NCBI GenBank assembly: GCA_003522805.1
Contig: DPIB01000082.1
Location: 1 to 9,105 of the forward strand
DNA length: 9,105 nucleotides
Source of the DNA: Fervidobacterium sp.
GTDB lineage: Bacteria; Thermotogota; Thermotogae; Thermotogales; Fervidobacteriaceae
Direction: 5' to 3'
Position 1 is the stretch's first letter; each line of letters opens with the position of its first letter. The notes under the pieces were generated by a model. The model saw nothing but the letters and a program-made list of their open reading frames with translations, was not told the DNA's origin and made no database searches. Of this stretch, positions 7,373 through 9,105 are shown piece after piece. Made by a program: the position numbers and the translations under genes.

Positions 7373-7756
7373 ATGTCAGATTCCACATTTGATACGCTTG
7401 AAGAATTCAGGAAATTTCGAGAAAAAATGAACGAAGAGATTTTGGCGCGCGGAACAACAAATACGAAGAGATTTTGGGCACTAGATGGAGCTGTCTATAA
7501 CGAGGGTGCACTTGATTCTAAGACGAAAGAACTAATGGGGTTGGTTGCCTCGATGGTACTAAGGTGCGACGATTGTATCACGTACCACGTGATTAGATGT
7601 GCACAGCTCGGTACAACAGACGAAGAATTTTTTGAAACATTCGATGTCGCACTTATCGTAGGTGGCTCGATAGTAATTCCACACCTTAGAAGGGCAGTCA
7701 ACGCACTATTGGAGATTCGGAGGATCCAACTGGATGGCAAGAGTATTTCTATTTGA
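7373..7756 (+). CDS. Carboxymuconolactone decarboxylase (AhpD-like) family protein
   Basis: This is a small all-helical protein of 127 residues. It carries the AhpD-type redox motif C65-x2-C68-x3-H72 in the context LRCDDCITYHV, preceded by the typical KTKELMGLVASM helix (50-61) and followed by a GGSIVIPHLRRAV segment. In AhpD the CxxC thiols and a nearby His reduce peroxiredoxin or lipoamide partners; true decarboxylases of the family lack the CxxC. A thiol-disulfide or peroxide-defence role is therefore more likely than aromatic degradation, but no partner peroxiredoxin is visible. The start at 7373 is set by GAGGTGA. The gene lies 26 bases after the DegV gene, and its last 23 bases overlap polA. 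From memory, a homologue sits next to polA in Thermotoga maritima too (TM1620 beside TM1619), which would mean an old linkage. Confidence 0.9.
   Translation: MSDSTFDTLEEFRKFREKMNEEILARGTTNTKRFWALDGAVYNEGALDSKTKELMGLVASMVLRCDDCITYHVIRCAQLGTTDEEFFETFDVALIVGGSIVIPHLRRAVNALLEIRRIQLDGKSISI
7719..7723 (+). promoter_or_regulatory. Ribosome binding site of polA inside the upstream gene
   Basis: GGAGG lies 10 bases before the ATG at 7734, within the coding sequence of the CMD-family gene. Together with the 23-base gene overlap it points to translational coupling. Confidence 0.75.
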
Positions 7757-9105
7757 TGGTACAGGACTTTTGTACAGAGCTTATTTTGCGGTAGATCAAT
7801 CTCTTTCTACAACGACTAGCATCCCAACAGGTGCTCTATATGGTCTTGTACGTATGCTCATAAAGTTCATGAAAGATAATGTAAAGGCAGATGAAGACTA
7901 CTGTGCGTTTGTGATAGACGTAAAAGGTGGAAGCACATACAGGAAAGAGCTCTTCGATCAATACAAAGCCCATAGGCCAGAAACACCGGAGCCTTTGCTG
8001 AAACAAATTGAATATGTCGGTGAACTCGTTGAATCGTTTGGAATTCGTCTACTGAAACAACCGGGATATGAAGCTGATGATATAATTGCTACTCTTGTAA
8101 AAAGATTCAAGGAAAACAAGCAGCTTTATTCGGTCAATGAAATCAACATCGTTACGAGTGACAAAGACTTACTCCAACTTGTCGATGAAGATGTCTTTGT
8201 CTGGCGAGTTGAGAAAGGTGTTACGGACATAAAAAGATATGCTAGAAAAGATGTTATTGAAAGATATGGAATAACCCCTGAGCAGATTGGAGATTACCTT
8301 TCATTAGTAGGAGATGCTTCAGACAATGTGCCAGGAGTACCGGGGATAGGTGAGAAAACAGCAGTTAAGATACTGACAGAGTTTGGCAGTGTTGAGAATG
8401 CTCTGAAGAATATAGACAAACTACCAGATAAGATTAGGAATGCACTGTTAGATAATCTCGAGTACTTTGAGCTAAGCAGAAAACTAGTTGAACTCGATAC
8501 GGAAGTTGAAATAGACATAGATCTAAAAGAACTGATTTATAGAGGTTATCAAAAGTCTGTTTTACTAGAAACCCTCAAGAAATTCGAATTTGCAAGCATC
8601 ATCAAGGAACTACAACTCACTTCAAATTTGATAGACAAGGCAGATTATACAATTATATCGGATGAGAAAGAGTTAGATCGATTGTATGAAGAAGTATCTA
8701 AATCGAAGAAAATATCTCTAGATCTTGAAACAAGCTCTTTAGATCCGTTTACAGGGAAAATAGTTGGTATTTCCATTGCTACAGAAGAAGGTAGAGCCTA
8801 CTACATACCGATAAACCATATTGAGGGCAAGAACGTAGAGATCAACTCAGTTCGGACGTTCCTTCAGAAAATCCTTTCAGGTCCCTATAAAGTAGGTGGG
8901 CACAACATAAAATTCGATTTCAAATTCCTATCGAAACTGGGTTTAGACTTATCATATCCCGCGTTCGACACAATGATCGAAGCATATTTACTCAATCCGA
9001 ACGAAAAGCGCTTCAACTTGGATGAACTTTCATTGAAAATACTTGGCCACAGAATGATCTCTTTTGAGGAAGTTGTCCAGACATCCTTACCACTCTTTTC
9101 CGGAG
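7734..9105 (+). CDS. polA: DNA polymerase I, N-terminal half (cut by window end)
   Basis: The frame is open from ATG 7734 to the window edge (457 codons); the polymerase domain lies beyond. PolA fills gaps and removes RNA primers in repair and replication. Residues 1 to about 290 are the 5' nuclease: D8 in LFDGTGLLYRAYF, YKAHRP (77-82), EADD (113-116), TSDKD (141-145) and GDASDNVPGVPGIGEKTA (193-210, metal ligands plus helix-hairpin-helix). From about 300 a DnaQ-like 3'-5' exonuclease begins, with Exo I D330-x-E332 (LDLETSS) and Exo II N391-x3-D395 (HNIKFD) both intact. Exo III would fall outside. Proofreading is therefore probably active, as in Thermotoga PolA and unlike Thermus aquaticus PolA. 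The start is set by GGAGG and the conserved MARVFLFDG opening. From memory the full family length is near 890 residues, so roughly half is missing. Confidence 0.96.
   Translation, partial: MARVFLFDGTGLLYRAYFAVDQSLSTTTSIPTGALYGLVRMLIKFMKDNVKADEDYCAFVIDVKGGSTYRKELFDQYKAHRPETPEPLLKQIEYVGELVESFGIRLLKQPGYEADDIIATLVKRFKENKQLYSVNEINIVTSDKDLLQLVDEDVFVWRVEKGVTDIKRYARKDVIERYGITPEQIGDYLSLVGDASDNVPGVPGIGEKTAVKILTEFGSVENALKNIDKLPDKIRNALLDNLEYFELSRKLVELDTEVEIDIDLKELIYRGYQKSVLLETLKKFEFASIIKELQLTSNLIDKADYTIISDEKELDRLYEEVSKSKKISLDLETSSLDPFTGKIVGISIATEEGRAYYIPINHIEGKNVEINSVRTFLQKILSGPYKVGGHNIKFDFKFLSKLGLDLSYPAFDTMIEAYLLNPNEKRFNLDELSLKILGHRMISFEEVVQTSLPLFSG

Overview
The window looks like chromosomal DNA of a thermophilic bacterium of the order Thermotogales, most likely Fervidobacterium or a close relative. 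This is an inference from three things: the moderately AT-rich composition, the heavy use of AGA/AGG (Arg) and ATA (Ile) codons, and the gene set (ClpC, RadA, a DegV protein resembling the Thermotoga fatty-acid-binding protein, a small AhpD-type protein and a proofreading DNA polymerase I). No database search was possible, so the genus is a judgement from memory. All genes lie on the + strand.

Left edge (1-85): the first ~47 bases carry a perfect 9-bp GC-rich hairpin inside a sequence typical of the right ends of IS200/IS605-type (tnpB) elements. If so, the body of a transposon and its omega-RNA lie just off the left side of the window. A strong ribosome binding site follows immediately and drives a 779-residue exported protein (86-2425). 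That protein combines a complete PHP-type metallohydrolase domain (CehA/McbA type), a CARDB-like beta-sandwich and glutamine-amidotransferase-like Rossmann segments. Its substrate is unknown, and it is the least understood gene here.

Centre (2426-2571): a compact intergenic region holds a rho-independent terminator for the PHP gene. Only 12 bases downstream of its T tract is an extended -10 promoter (TG-N-TATAAT) for the next operon, then a perfect AGGAGGTGA ribosome binding site.

Right part (2572-9105): five tightly spaced co-directional genes, clpC, radA, a DegV/FakB-type gene, a CMD/AhpD-type gene and polA (cut off by the window end), look like one operon. Gaps are 22, 3 and 26 bases, and the last pair overlaps by 23 bases. 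The operon joins protein quality control (ClpC), recombination intermediate processing (RadA) and repair or replication synthesis (PolA) with a fatty-acid-binding protein and a probable thiol redox protein. The clpC-radA pair recalls the ctsR-mcsA-mcsB-clpC-radA-disA operon of Firmicutes, but the ctsR/mcsA/mcsB part is absent upstream and disA is absent downstream. I see no CRISPR array, tRNA, rRNA or large repeat.
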